Notes under the pieces: model-generated
The model's input: the letters and a program-made list of their open reading frames with translations, nothing else
Databases searched by the model: none
What the model was told of the DNA's origin: nothing
Part shown: positions 1 to 51,519 of the stretch, piece after piece
Position numbering within the stretch: position 1 is the stretch's first letter
Layout of the letters: each line of letters begins with the position of its first letter
Source: Eonycteris spelaea
Taxonomy: Eukaryota > Chordata > Mammalia > Chiroptera > Pteropodidae
Direction: 5' to 3'
Assembly: GCA_003508835.1 (NCBI GenBank)
Contig: PUFA01000166.1
Location: 2,218,001 to 2,282,000 of the forward strand
Length of the DNA stretch: 64,000 nt
Translations under genes and position numbers: made by a program

Positions 1-175
1 ATTATCACAGTCAATGTTCACAAGACCAATAGTGTTACTCCCATTTAACAGAAGAGGAAACTTAAGCTCCAAATGGCTGAGTGGCTTCCCTGGGTCACAC
101 AGATAGTAAGCAGCTGGACCATTCAAACCCAAATGCAGGACTCCAACTCCCATGCAATTATCTGTACATTATGCT
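1..175 (-). repeat. MIR SINE fragment
   Basis: The sequence follows the reverse-complement MIR core: a 'cccatttaacagaagaggaaac' type stretch (positions 40-62), then a 'gggtcacacagatagtaagc' stretch (93-112), then an amino-acid-like 'caaacccaaatgcaggactcc'. Ancient, diverged copy. Confidence 0.75.
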
Positions 176-3100
176 GCTACACACCTGTCCCAATCCTCTC
201 TGAACGCCAATTGGACTGGCTATGTATGTATGTGCTCTGAACTGATAAAACCTGGATCTAACCATATTCTGTGAAAATCAAAAACAGAAGAAAAGAACAA
301 CAACAACAACCCATTTGCTGAAGCAGCAGAAATCTGGGAAAGGTCCCCTGTACTCCCGACTGGGGAGAACCATGGGCTCCGAATCTGTAATTTCACTATT
401 GACAGTTTCTTAGCATGCCCAATTATGCAGAAAGAACAATGGGAAGATGGTGAGCATTCTGAGTCTCTCTGGTCCAACAGCTTAGACTTCAGTGTGAATC
501 TCAGGAAAGGGGCAGAGGAGGACCACACACCACTAAGATCAGTTTCTTCTAGCTGGTTAACATGAACGAGCATTAGTACTTTTCAAACAAATTTAGGCTG
601 TATCCCACAATATTTGTGGCCCAAGAAATCATTTAAGAATTAGGCCAAAGTTTGTAGGCAAAGAAATGTTTGGTCTAAAAAGCAAGCTCTGAAATCAAGG
701 ACATTTCTTAACTTCAGAAAGAAAGATCACAGTAATACATTAAGACTATGCTTATATTTAACTTAGATGTTATGATCAAAAACATTAAGTTGACCTACTT
801 CCTTACAAATCAAATTGCAGAATCAGATTTCTTTTAAATACTCTTGCTGTTTTTGGGTGGCATGGTAAAGTGTCTTACATAACATATTAATGTATTGGCA
901 ATATGAGCTTGTCATTTGCCATTCTAACAAAAGTAGGCAAATGAAACTCTAATCACTGAAGAAATAGTGTGGCCAAGGAAATTAAAAACCAAAAAGCTAC
1001 CAAAATACATTTAGAAAATCCTACCCTATTAATTTGCTTCTTTTAAAAAATATTTTCTGATTATAGAATTTGAAGAAGTCAGAGAAGTTTTAATTATTGG
1101 CAGATCTCTTTCACTTGGGCTCTCAAAAGTAAAACATGATCGTTATAGCTGTCACTTTTTAGTAACCTGATGTACAGAAATCCAATTTATGAAGTATAAT
1201 AAGCACATATTATTAATATTTTTAAATAAAAAAGTACACCATCATTTAAAAAATAATTTCCTATATTTTAGGAATGATGAAGATATAGACAATCTTATGT
1301 AATTTTACCCATTCACTGGACTACAACACAATTTCTTAAAGAGGATAAAATGTAAGCAGTTGTTGTACAAGACACAGCACAGTACTGTTTATAACAGCAA
1401 AGAATTGGTAAAACTATACATGTTCATCAGATGTTAATTAAAAAGCATTCATGTATGTTTATACCGTGGTATTTTTGTACTGATATAAATGGTTTCCGAA
1501 ACACACCACTGTTCATTGAGACAAGGGCAAGATCATGTTTACAGAATGCTAAAACTAATGTACACAAAATGTCCATAGTATATGCACACTTGTATGGGTA
1601 ATCTCCAGAAGGAGGCACAAGTCCAAAACAAGTTACATGGCAGAGAAAGGTTACTTTTTTTGGTGTTATCCTACTAAACTATTGAACTATTTCATGTTAA
1701 TGTATCACTTTTAATAATTTTAATGACTTAACTGTTTTTAAAATAAGGCTCTAGCCATAAAGCAGCTAGCTAAATGTGGCCTAAAGCACCTTTAGTAGTT
1801 GGCAGCTTCAACATGTTAATACCAGAAGCCAACGAAAGTATACTTTCCTAAAAACCTTTGTAATTTAACACTTACTTTTCCAAGTTTTTAAAAAACAATT
1901 TTCTTTAAGTGTAGCTGAAATTTCTTTTTAATAAAAAGGAAGAAATTTGGTAATAATTGTTTATTCTGTTTAAAAAAATCTCCAAAGGAAAGAATAACTC
2001 CCCCAAAGTCCTTGAATACTCCCATTTTCTGATGCTTTGATATAAGCTATTGCTATATAAACTTACAAGAATCAACAAAGATAATTAACAATTGTTTGAG
2101 AAGGAAATTCTACTTGTACTGCTTGAGGTAATGGATATCCTGATATTTACTAAAAGTAAAAAAATAATATGGAGTCAAAAATGGTACTTAATTGCAAAAT
2201 ACAGTAAACAAAAATGCCATAAGAAAAGTTTAATTGGTAAAATTGTTTCAAAATTCACTATTGTAATATAAACCATTATTAAGGTTGCTTATATTCAAGA
2301 CTCCTAAGGAAACCAGACACATTGATATTAAAGAATATGCAGTTCCTTTGTGGCAGAGAACTAAGTTAACGAGTCTAAAATATTAGCTAGCCTAATGATG
2401 AATTTATATCTTTTGATACTCCCCAGCTGCTGTACTTTTACAAAGAAAACATTTCCCAGCCTTATTAGTCAATATCATGCTTCTTGTTTGCTAATAGCAC
2501 CTACTAAGTGACTTATTTCTCTAATTCCTATATTTTTTATCTCAACTTTTCTGGTATTTACTACTTTACTTTTTATATTTCAGTCTGTCTCAGCTCCCTA
2601 ACTTAACTACAACCTGGATGACACAGTCACAGGGTCTCATTTATCCCCCATAACCCTAACAGCGCTTCCCACATCGATAGCCATTGCTCTGTAAATCACT
2701 AGAATGAATGAATGACTACATGAATGCACATGTGTAATTTATGGGAAAAAAGCCATGCCTCTTTGTCTTCCATTCAGAATTTCTTTCATAACAGTGCTGT
2801 TGAAAACCTTTTAAATTTCTGATGTCTAAGAACTAAAGCACAATGGCTCTGAAATAAGAAGTGGTAAAGAACAGTTTCTTACCTGTAGACATCATACCAG
2901 TAATCTAAGAGATATACTTGTTTCCAGTCTTCCCAATGCTTGAGAACATTCCAAAAATATCAATGTCAATAATCTCCTCTGAAGATGCAAAACTACTTTC
3001 TCAATGGACACACTATCCATAAATTTTGGTGCAAAGCCTTTGATACAGCCTATGCCCCCCCACTCATTATAAATATTCCTAAAAACTCAGTTTATACTGG

Positions 3101-4540
3101 AATGTAATCTGGCCCAGTACATGAAATTATATTATAAATATAATACATATAATTGGGTTCTGGGTCCTAATTCTAGGTTTTTTTTACTGCTTGGTACTCT
3201 AGTTTTTACAAAATGGAGGTATTAGCTCAGGATACTTTAAGAATACATAAAAACTACTAGATAACAATGATTTTACTTCATTTTACCTGCCAACAGGGAC
3301 ATTTTTCCACTAAAGAGATGTTAGTATTTCTAAGGGAAAAAATGATAGTTTAATCAATATAAAGATTCTAAGAAACTAAAATGAGCTACTATCAAGTACT
3401 ACCTACATACCAGCAGTAAGCTGTATTTTATAAAGTTAGTGAGAAGGAAAATCATCCACTTGTAACTTAGATTACCCAAAGACTATATGTATTATATATA
3501 CCTATATTCAAAAACTCACTTATGGCCTAAAAACTGAGAAAATATTAAGAATTATATGGAAGAATAAGCAAAAATAAGAAAACATCCTAAAATATCATTT
3601 GGGCATAAGTAGATCAAATCATACCTCTAGCAAAAGCTAAATTGATGAAGCACAATCCAATATAATCTTAAACTTTAAAAAACTAAAGAAATGTCCAAAG
3701 TAAGTTATTCAAAGCTATCACAGCCAGTGAATAATTGTGTGTGTGTATAATTGAGACACTGAGTTGTATTTTGGTGACTATAACCCCTTCATGATGATCT
3801 TTTAAGAACTATTTTTCTAACCCCTTAAAAACCTGTTTTAAAAAACCCTGTAAGATTCTTGCAGTCCAGACAATGTAGGATCATCTGGGAGCAAAAGGAT
3901 AATGACAATCTGTGCTTACAAAGAATAGTGTTTCAACTATAAACAAGTATTAATAATATAAAATACATGGATACCAACCCTTGGTCAGGCATTATGTTTT
4001 TGGGAAGACAATGCATCTGGAATCTAAGTGTCTAAATCTGATTCCAGGGAAATGCTCTAAAACAGACAACCTAATTCAGAACTATGAAATTGCTTATAAA
4101 AAGAACTATGAAATTGCTTATAAAAATTGCTTATACTCCCAAGAGAGTATAAGATCTGGAACTAGAATTCAGAATCCAAGACATATTTTCCTGGAATGTC
4201 TTTAATTTCTATCTCTTTTTGTGCCACTAAAGAACCCATCCCCAGAGGTTGGATAAAATAAAAAATATATAGGTCTTAACTGTCACAAAAGAGGTCATTT
4301 AGAAAACAAGCAGAAGAAAATATATTACTACATATAGCAAACCGAGAGCAAATTATATCTAGATGTTTACTTTAAATTCTCAAAAGGTAGTAATAGAATT
4401 CTTTCCCATGACCACAGCCTTTTTTCAGGCTAATTATAGTATTAGTTCTTCTGAGCTTAGCTTACTTACATAGCAACATGAATTTTCCTTTGGAGCAAAG
4501 TTTCATTGTTCCCTTTTGTAACTGCATTCCCACAAGGCAC
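176..4540. other. intergenic DNA downstream of RDX, no gene seen
   Basis: AT-rich sequence with only short chance open frames, none resembling a known protein. About 1260-1480 resembles a diverged LINE 3' fragment ('tttataacagcaaagaattgg' type motif near 1388). A small tandem repeat of a 24-base unit (AACTATGAAATTGCTTATAAA) sits at 4079-4125. Confidence 0.55.
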
Positions 4541-4774
4541 CAGATGTCTTTAAATCAAACTAAACCATCTCAGCACAGGATTCAAGACTCCATAAATTTC
4601 TGACCCAATCCACTCTAGCTTCACAATCCCACAGTCAGTGCACAGTGAATCACATTTTCTATTCCAGTCAAGACAGTCTACTTTTCATCACTACATATAA
4701 TAATATCCTTCCTGGTCTGTCTTCTTTTAGTAATACCTTCTTCATTACTTTTTTCTCTTTAAAACACATGAAGA

Positions 4775-5780
4775 CGAAAAGCACAGGCAAAAGAAAAAAT
4801 AAATTGAACTTCATCAAAATTAAAAATTTTTGTACACCAAAAATTGAGTGAAAAGGAGCAACTCACAGAATGGGAGAATATTTATAACTCATATTATCTG
4901 ATATGGGATAATATTCAGAAAAATATAAAAATGATAACTAAATAACAAAAAACAATTAAAAATAGATAATATGTGAATAAAAAGTCTGACAAAGGAGATA
5001 GCATATGGTCAATAAGCACATGAAAAGATGCAAATCAAAATCACAATAACATACCACTTCATCAACAGGATGACTATTATCAAAAACAAACAAAAGGTAA
5101 TAATTTTGGTGAGGATATAGAGAAACTGGAACCCTAATCCACTGGTGGTGGAAATGTAAAATGGTACAGATGCCATGAAAGATAGCATAGCAGTTCCTTC
5201 AAAAATTAAAGACAGAATGATTACATGATTCAACAATGATTTCACTTGGGGCATGCACCCAAAGGAACTGAAAGCAGGAACTCAAACAGATATTTGAACA
5301 CTAATGTATATAACAGCATTGTTGACAACTGTTGAAATGTAGAAACAATCCAAATGTCTGCTGATGAATGGATAAACAAATGGTGGTACATACATACAGT
5401 GGAATATTCAACCTTAAAAAAACTTTTGATACATGCTTTAATATGAATGAACCTTGAAAGCATTATGCTAGCTAAAATATGTCCAGCACAAAAGGACAAA
5501 TATTCTATGAGCCCACTTATGTGAGGAATTTAGAATAGTCAAATTCAAAGAAACAGAAAGTAGGTTCGTGGTTATCAGGGACTAAGAAGAGGGAGGAATG
5601 AGAAGACAGTTAACAGTTAATGAGTACAGAGATTCTGTTTGAGATGATTAAAAAGTTATATAGATGGATACTGGTGACAGCTGCACACAATGTGAATGTA
5701 CTATTACTAAACTGTACACTTGAAAATGGTTTAAATGGTAAATTTTAAGTTATGTGTATTTTAACATTTAAAAAAAATGA
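4775..5780 (+). repeat. L1 LINE 3' end (ORF2 C-terminus and 3' UTR)
   Basis: Characteristic degenerate L1 ORF2 end: aaattgaacttcatcaaaat, gcacatgaaaagatgcaaat, a 'gaggatatagagaaactgga' stretch, 'catacagtggaatattcaacc' type motifs, then a 3' UTR with tgtacacttgaaaatgg and an A-rich tail near 5770. Many stops; inactive. Confidence 0.85.
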
Positions 5781-8519
5781 AGATGTAACCCAAAACTCCT
5801 AATGCCATTAAACTTCTCAATATTTAATAAGGATTATTACTAATTATAATACTTGAATGGTTTGTCAGTTGGGTATGCCTATAAAGTTAGGAAAACTTAA
5901 AATTAGGCATTTGTTTTAGGACCTTTAAATACTGACCAGTGTTTATAATTTGGCCTGTGAAATAAAAATTAAGTACTTTATCAAAGAACAAGCATACTTG
6001 AGAAACTATAGTGTGTATTCCTGTCACTAATTTTGCACTAATGATCTTCCTGACATTGTAGTAGCTTCTTTCATCACACAACTGTACCTTTTACCCAAAA
6101 TGACTAAAATTTTAAATAATTATATAAATGTGATGATGGCGTACAGAATTCAAATGCTAGACTTGAGTTATAGACTTTTCAGAATAAACAACAAAAAAGG
6201 GAGGGAGGAGGTATTGCCTTATGGGTCAAAGATATACATGCATTTCTAGGTCTAAAATGAAAGATAAAACATCTTGTAAAAAACTAAAAGGGACATTTTG
6301 GCATACATTGTAACACAGTGAAGAATTTCACATAATAAATCCATGTATTATCAAAAGGAACTCTGCCAAGGATCATCACATATATCTCAGAAATTCTGAT
6401 TCCTATTACCGCTATTACCACTAGGAAGATGGACATTTGGCTAGAAGACTTAGTAAAAATAAAACAAATATCACTACTTTTAGGAACAAACTAAATGACA
6501 TGCATAAATATCAAAGTATATTTAAATTTTTAAATGATCATTAAATAAATGTGAACAATCAGAATAACAAAAATAATAAATTACATTGATGGAAGCAACT
6601 GACTAGATACAAGCACGGAGGAATCTGGGCATACAAATTACATGAATCAACAAAATGGTATTGCCATTTTAAAAGAAATCTAGTATTTTAACAAATTAAT
6701 GCAAATCATCTAATAGCTAAGATAATTAATATTTGAAGTTCTACATTTGAACATGGGCTATAACAAAGGGTCACAGTCATTCTAATCTTGCTTTTATATC
6801 CCAGAAGGCAGCTGGTACTTAATAAAGCGTACTGTCTGAATGACGATCATTAAATAAGAATCTTAAACCACTTAGTAGCTAGGAAGTCCAGAGCCAAACA
6901 TAAACCTGAATTTAGATGTGCCACAGGGTAATTATGTCAGTTATGATTGTTAACCTTAAAATTCTATGGAAAATGATGGATATTTCAACGCCTAAAGCGG
7001 TATATGTAACCTGAAATCAGAAAACTCTTGTATCAGAGTTTAAGAGAGGTCAAAATATTGAGGCAACAAAGCAAGAAGTTACGATCTTTCCAGAGAGAAA
7101 ACAGCAGCTCTTAAAATTCCTGAAAGATGGGCATATTAAGACGTAGGTCCACTAGGAAAAAATGGGAGTTAAGATTTAATTGGAAAAGTCAAGGATGGGA
7201 AGGCTTTAAGTTTTGATATATGAAACACAATTGTGAGCCAGTTTTTCCTGGTTACCAGTGCAGAATGTAGTCAGACTGCCTTGACATTTGATGAAGTTAT
7301 CAAAACATCTGCAGAATCCACTGGGCTTTTGAAAAGTACTAGAATGCTGTCATTCTACATGATAAACCACATTAGAAATTTGATACATAATCTTTTAAAG
7401 AAAGAAGTACAGAATAAGAAAATGTTAAAGTTCTGCCCATCTAGAAAAAACTTAAATTTGCCTACCAGTGTAACTCCATATTTAAATGTTTTCCCTTATT
7501 CTTATTAAATGTATCTAAGGTCTGGTTTTACTCATCAGTTCAGTAAATTGATGCTAAAGGCAGTAATTCCTTACACTTCAGTTTTAAGCTTTAGATTTTA
7601 AAAAGACTAAGACATGTATGCATGTTTTCATCATACATACACAGAACAAGATGCTTTTAGATCTAGAAAGTTTTTATGATTACTTCTAAGATCATAACCA
7701 ATCAGCAAAGTAATCAAAACTGAGACAGAGTGGCAGGCTTTTTTTTTTTTTTTTTTTTTTTTTTTACCTCCCATCAGAATACTGCCATTGAAACTCTTTT
7801 CTAATGATAAGAAGAGTCCCAATATAGTCTAAGTGAATTTTCTGAGTGGTAATTCTAGTTCTTTAAAAAGAACTCTGATTAGATATAAAGTGAAATCTTA
7901 ATAATATAAAATATTCTTTTTTTTTCTGGCAGGGTCAGAATAAATAAGTCACTACTTGCCTTGGAGAACAGAAATAAGCTGTTAAGTATTGCTATAAACT
8001 GAGAAGACACCTGGCTTTTCCTATTCTTAGATTTATCACTTGTTTAAGAATATAATCTTTATGTTAAAAATTAGTAAGAAACTTTCAAAATGACAATTAA
8101 CTTCTAAATTCATGGTAACTGCTCTATAATGTTGCTTTAAAATAAGAATATGTATCTCAATATATGCAGTTAGTATACAGTTCTTTAAAGAACATTTTAA
8201 TAGTGCGGTTAGTCGATGACAATAAAACTGTATCCTCCTTAGGAAAAAAGAAAACTAAACCATATGCAATAAAAGCAATGACTGAAAACTTTAAATGATT
8301 TCTGTATAGAAAGCTGATTTAATTTTATGTTTAATCTTTCCAGAATAATCACTATTACTAAAAAGAGGTATAAATTGGGGGACAGAGTAAATCTAAGAGG
8401 ATTTTGAAAATTTTCCTAACCACTGCGCATTTTTAAGATGTGATGTTTCACAGGTCTAACAGAGATAATTTTCAGAAAATATACAAAAAAATCCATGGTA
8501 AATAACAACAGTGGACCTT
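5781..8519. other. intergenic DNA just downstream of RDX poly(A) signal
   Basis: AT-rich sequence without a recognisable gene. A pure T tract of about 27 bases lies at 7739-7765 on the plus strand. It could include alternative longer RDX 3' ends, but nothing in the sequence proves it. Confidence 0.5.
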
Positions 8520-8540
8520 AAAGGCATGAGCTTTTGTCAC

Positions 8541-8546
8541 TTTATT
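8541..8546 (-). terminator. RDX: putative RDX polyadenylation signal AATAAA
   Basis: The plus strand reads TTTATT, which is a canonical AATAAA on the transcript strand. The 20-40 bases beyond it on the minus strand are G/T-rich (TGTTGTTA), as expected for a downstream element. It is the only canonical hexamer I found on this strand between the stop codon and 8.5 kb. Longer isoforms using later sites are possible. Confidence 0.65.
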
Positions 8547-9666
8547 GTTAACCAATGAATGTTATCCAAAATGAGAGATGTAATTGTAACTTAAATGTAC
8601 AACACAAAATTATGCTAATGGTAAAAGCCTGTTGGAATTTACCAAATACTCATTAATATATTTTTACATATCTATATGAACATGTGCTCTCAACTGCTAA
8701 TAAAAGTTATAATTGGTTTTAATCACTATGAAAACCCATATTTCAAATAGCTGTTCCTGTTTAGAAAAATTCACACAGCTTTAAAAATGGATTAAATCCA
8801 TTTTAATCCTAATCTACAAATATTATAAACAGCAATATAACTGGTAATTTTTCAACACTGATATCAAACCGATGTAGCAATGGTAGTGCACACGATTCAA
8901 AATGAAGAAAATTAATTAAAATCCAATGGTTGTCCAAGTTTTCACCAGTTATGGCGATTGCTTTAATGCTTAGGAAAAGTGAACACTTATGCTTTAAAGC
9001 ATCAATAGTAGGGTTCACCATCTATTTCTCTAATGAGCTACAAGTAGAAACATTTTCTTCCAGTGTTTTGAAGCATGCACATGCACAACCTCTGTACAAC
9101 AGTCACTTCAAGGTTAACCAGTTATCTTTTGTCCTACAAAATCCAAAAAAATATATTAAATGCAACCTTTCCTTTCCATGTCTGCCCAGATTAATCCTTT
9201 TAAAGTCAGCAAAATCAAAAAAGCACAAGAGATATTTTCAGACACAACTTGAATCTACTGTGCATGAAAAATGTATTAACAAAATGGCAATTTTAATAGA
9301 TAAATGTAAATTTGAATACGTAATACCAAATGGAAAGTAGCTGAACCACACAGAGAAAACAAGGCTTTCCTTATCTCCAAATCCAGATGTTTTACAATAA
9401 AGAAAATGTTAGAACATGTTGAATATATTAGAACACCTTTCAAACTAGAAAGATTTCTTCATAAGACATACTAACCTTAATGTAACCTAAAATTATAATT
9501 TCTAAAATAGGATTTACAAACCAAATTTAAGTATACTTACTTAGAGACTTAAAAAAAAAAAAAAGCATGATTTAGGAACCAAATATGCTAAAATGGTAAC
9601 ATAACAATTACATCAAGAAATGAAGGTACAGACACTCTTCCTATGCTACAAGGCAACGTTCTCTGA

Positions 9667-9709
9667 GACACACATACGGACACACAGACACACACACGGA
9701 CACACACAG

Positions 9710-9797
<88 letters not shown>
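9667..9797. repeat. interrupted (CA)n microsatellite
   Basis: About 130 bases of CA dinucleotide repeat are interrupted near the left by several CACGGA/CAGACA variants and by one CGGAGA near 9737; the right 60 bases are pure. It lies in the RDX 3' UTR, where the transcript would carry GU repeats. It generates false open frames on both strands (Thr-His and Cys-Val repeats). Confidence 0.97.
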
Positions 9798-9799
<2 letters not shown>

Positions 9800-10099
9800 C
9801 CTCAAACATACAATACCCTTCCAGGAAGAAAGTATGCCAATGGGAACTTATGATTTTAATATAAATAAGAGTCCTACAAATCAGCTCAACAAAAAGGCAG
9901 TTAAAAATTTAGCACTCTAAGATATTCAAAAGGAAAAAGAAATCTCAAAAATACTCCTTCATGATTGAAAGTAGCTTACACACTCCATTGTGTTTGAACA
10001 ACCAGTCATCGCAGGTGTGGTAGTGAGGTAGTATTACTGTCCCCTCATGGGACTGATGTTTCCATACACTGCCCTTCCAGGAAGGTCCAGGATTTTTTT

Positions 10100-10223
10100 C
10101 ATGATTATAATCAAATATCAACAAATGTGTACTTTCTCATATGAAATGTTTGTCTAAATCATGATTATAATCAAATATCAACAAATGTGTATTTTCTCAT
10201 ATGAAATATATGTCTGTCTAAAT
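10100..10223. repeat. 60-bp tandem duplication in RDX 3' UTR
   Basis: The 60 bases at 10100-10159 are repeated at 10160-10223 with only a few substitutions and a 4-base insertion (an extra TGTC). The copies abut directly. High identity suggests a fairly recent local duplication. Confidence 0.93.
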
Positions 10224-10577
10224 CAAAAGAGCTAAACTTAAAATCTTTCAGAGACCACCGCTACTTGAAGGTAGTTTCACCAATAAACTCTCCAAGGGAA
10301 CTACTGCTACCTCTGTGTGAATCCACAGGCAAAAAAACCAAGGGATGACAGAAGATGAAACACCACCAATTCAATAAGTGAATATCCAATAATGTAACAA
10401 AACTGGGATTTCAAAAAATTAACCACCAGCTGCACACTATGCTGGTAAGCATTCTGATCCTCTTCATGATTCATAGCCATCTCCTACACAATGAACAAAG
10501 ACTGTCCATCTGTGACCTCCCTTATTTTAAACACTGCCAATGACCTGTATGGTGACAGAATTAAGGGCTAATGGGTA

Positions 10578-10585
10578 TGGCAAGA
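10578..10585 (-). promoter_or_regulatory. RDX: 8-mer miR-31 seed match in RDX 3' UTR
   Basis: The minus strand reads TCTTGCCA, complementary to positions 2-8 of miR-31 (GGCAAGA) with A opposite position 1. RDX is an established miR-31 target in the metastasis literature. The match is seen directly; function in this species is inferred. Confidence 0.6.
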
Positions 10586-11044
10586 TATGAGAAGGGCACA
10601 CTTGAGAAAACGTAATGAGAATGTAGAAAACCATGCAGGTAAAATATGAGAAGGGCAAGGGAAAAAGAGTGCTCAACCTAAACACTCATTAAGTCACCAA
10701 CATTCTTTAAAATATACAAAGTGCTTAAGTCACACATACACATTTGTCACACATAATAATCAGTATTAGTCTTCAACAGAAAAAAAAAATGGAAAAATGC
10801 AAAATGTGAAAGGAGGTGATGGAACACTGTTCTCCATTCTCTGGCCCAAAAGAAAAAGAAAACCAAAGATGATATCGCACTGCCTTAATGTTGAAAAGCT
10901 CCCTTAAATATGTCTTTTAGCCACCACAGTCAAACTGGAATAGTGCTTTGGCAAGGTGGGATGCATTCCATCACATCTGCAAAGGCCTGCTTTTCTCTGT
11001 TGGTGGTTCAGCTTATGAAGAACATGTATGCAAAATAACAGCTC

Positions 11045-49444
<38,400 letters not shown>

Positions 49445-49456
<12 letters not shown>

Positions 49457-49516
49457 TTTCCTTCTCTTTTTGTGACCTTCTTTAAAAATTCTTCACTTTT
49501 ATAAACTGTTGTCACC
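49445..49516 (-). CDS. RDX: RDX exon 2: 5' UTR end and start codon (MPKP)
   Basis: The acceptor TTTAACAG precedes position 49516 and the donor GTAAG follows 49445. Sixty bases of 5' UTR without an upstream ATG lead to ATG at 49456-49454 in a fair context (A at -3). Only four codons, Met-Pro-Lys-Pro, lie in this exon, exactly as in other ERM genes. The next exon continues in phase 0. Confidence 0.95.
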
Positions 49517-51519
49517 CTGTTAAAGAAAATGCATAATTGATCTATTATCTTTTTAATATGCATGCTTTTAATGTAATGCAAATAAAAATTAAAACATTTT
49601 AAAATGTGAATTTAAAGTAACAGCACTGATAATGTCAATGTTTCAGCTATCATTTCACATACTTGAAACATATTTACAACTGTGATTTAAATGGTAGGCA
49701 TCTCAAATAATATAATAAAAGCATACTGATCACCAGCATATTGATCACATAGCAGGGAAACAAAATAGCTACAGGCCCAAATGCTGTCTGGGTCAGGTTC
49801 ACCCCTAAGCCCAGCCTAGTAGAGAGATGGATAGTACAAGTGAGAACAGGTGGATTCAGAGTCTAAAGAGATGAACTCAAGAACACTTTTCAACCTTTTT
49901 TCTATAGCCAAAGACAAAAGAAAATTCTGATTAATTTTTAAGAAAATTATGTTCTCCTCTTGAAAGTTTAAAAATCTGAGAGAAAAAATATGAGTAGCTT
50001 ATTCACCTCAGGTATATAGCATAGCCAGCCATTGTCTGCACACTAGCATTCTGCATGTTTCTCACCAGCAAGCTAGTGTGAATTTGTCCTTGAAACCAAT
50101 GTTAAATTTTACCTTCCCCACCAAGGCAACAAAACTGAATCCTTCAGGAAAACCATTGTGCTCTCTTAGAATAAATGTTCTTACAAGCATCTAACAAAAT
50201 TGGTTTTCCCTCTACAATTCTACCGAAGATCAAATGTTCTTAATTATTACTTGTTGTCCAGAAAAAAAACAATTGTCATTCCGATTTGAAAATCTACAGT
50301 ATATCAGGCAATCACTTAAAGATCAGTTCACATTGGTAATACCTCTGCCAAGAAACTATTCATTATTCTAGCTTCAACTCAATATACAATTAGTTTTGTT
50401 TTCACTCATTTTCCGTTTGTCCAGAGAATAATCACCAGCAGTGCTTGCAGCTGCATTTACCCCTAGATAACTCATGATTACAGTCCTAACCTTACTCCCA
50501 AAGTTTGCCACGAAATATCTCACTTTTATTATTTTCCCATCACTCTAGTGTATCAAAAGTCTTTGGAAACAAATGACATCGATCTATTTTTGAGATTCTG
50601 TTTTTAGTAGTGGTATTTCCATTTACAAAATACAGTAACTCTTGATTGCTCAAAATGTCAAATCCTAAAAAAAAGTAGCATTCCTACATGTGATGTTAAC
50701 ATCGTTCTCAAACAGCCGAAGATTCACTTGATGAATCTGATTTATGTATACATTTCCATTACATTAGGATTAAAGACAAGTTCTATTTAGCAATAACTCC
50801 AAAAACAAGTTTCATATTTTATTTTCACACTGAAAACCAATTTGCTGCAGCCTCAAAAACCATGTTTATGTAAAATTAAATTAACACTGGTAGTGAACTG
50901 TTTTTCCTAAACTGTAGTGTCAATTGCTTTTTAAGGTGCTATAATTAATAAACTGGAAATTCTCCAAATTAAAAAGCATTGAAGTAAAGGTCATTTCCCT
51001 AAATTTTATTCAATCGATCTCTCTACAGAGGGTACTTCTGCCTGAGATTTTTTTTTATCTAACCCACTATGCTATGAAATTCAGTTGGAAGCATTAAACT
51101 ACTTATTTCCTACTCTTACCATTTTCTTAACTTTTAGCTAGGAAATGATAGATATTCCCCCTCCTAGTCACCTACTTTCATGAACCTAAATGTACAGTCC
51201 TATCTTCTAATTATTATATCCTCTTTTTGTCCCACTACCATTATTAGTTCAGATTGTCATCTCAGGTCTTAAAACAGCCTCTAAACTGACCTACTTTTAA
51301 CGTCATTTATATAATTTAGTACTTCCCAAATCTGTACATACCTCAGAACTTGCATGGCTAACTTGGCTTTGCTTAACATCTAAAGATTATCTCAAACATA
51401 ACATGGCCAAAAAAAACACTTAAATCCCTATCCCATAGATGAATCTGCTCTTCTTCAAGCCTTGGTGACATATTTATAGGAAGTTATTCATAATATTCTC
51501 TCACCATTTTTTTATATCT

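Larger units (their letters stand above)
8520..11044 (-). other. RDX: RDX 3' UTR
   Basis: About 2.5 kb of minus-strand sequence follows the stop codon before the first canonical AATAAA. That is in the size range I recall for mammalian radixin mRNAs. It contains a miR-31-type seed site, a 60-bp tandem duplication, a long GT repeat (CA on the plus strand) and scattered AUUUA motifs. Open frames on either strand here are low-complexity or chance. The downstream end is inferred from the poly(A) signal. Confidence 0.75.

Noticed and set aside
8930..9340. 136-codon plus-strand ORF
   Set aside because: Antisense to the RDX 3' UTR, with no recognisable similarity.
9588..9853. Cys-Val and Thr-His repeat proteins on opposite strands
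   Set aside because: Pure translation of the CA/GT microsatellite.
10024..10033. TGAGGTAGTA, identical to the first ten bases of let-7
   Set aside because: It is on the strand opposite to the transcript, the remaining let-7 bases do not match, and no hairpin partner is evident.
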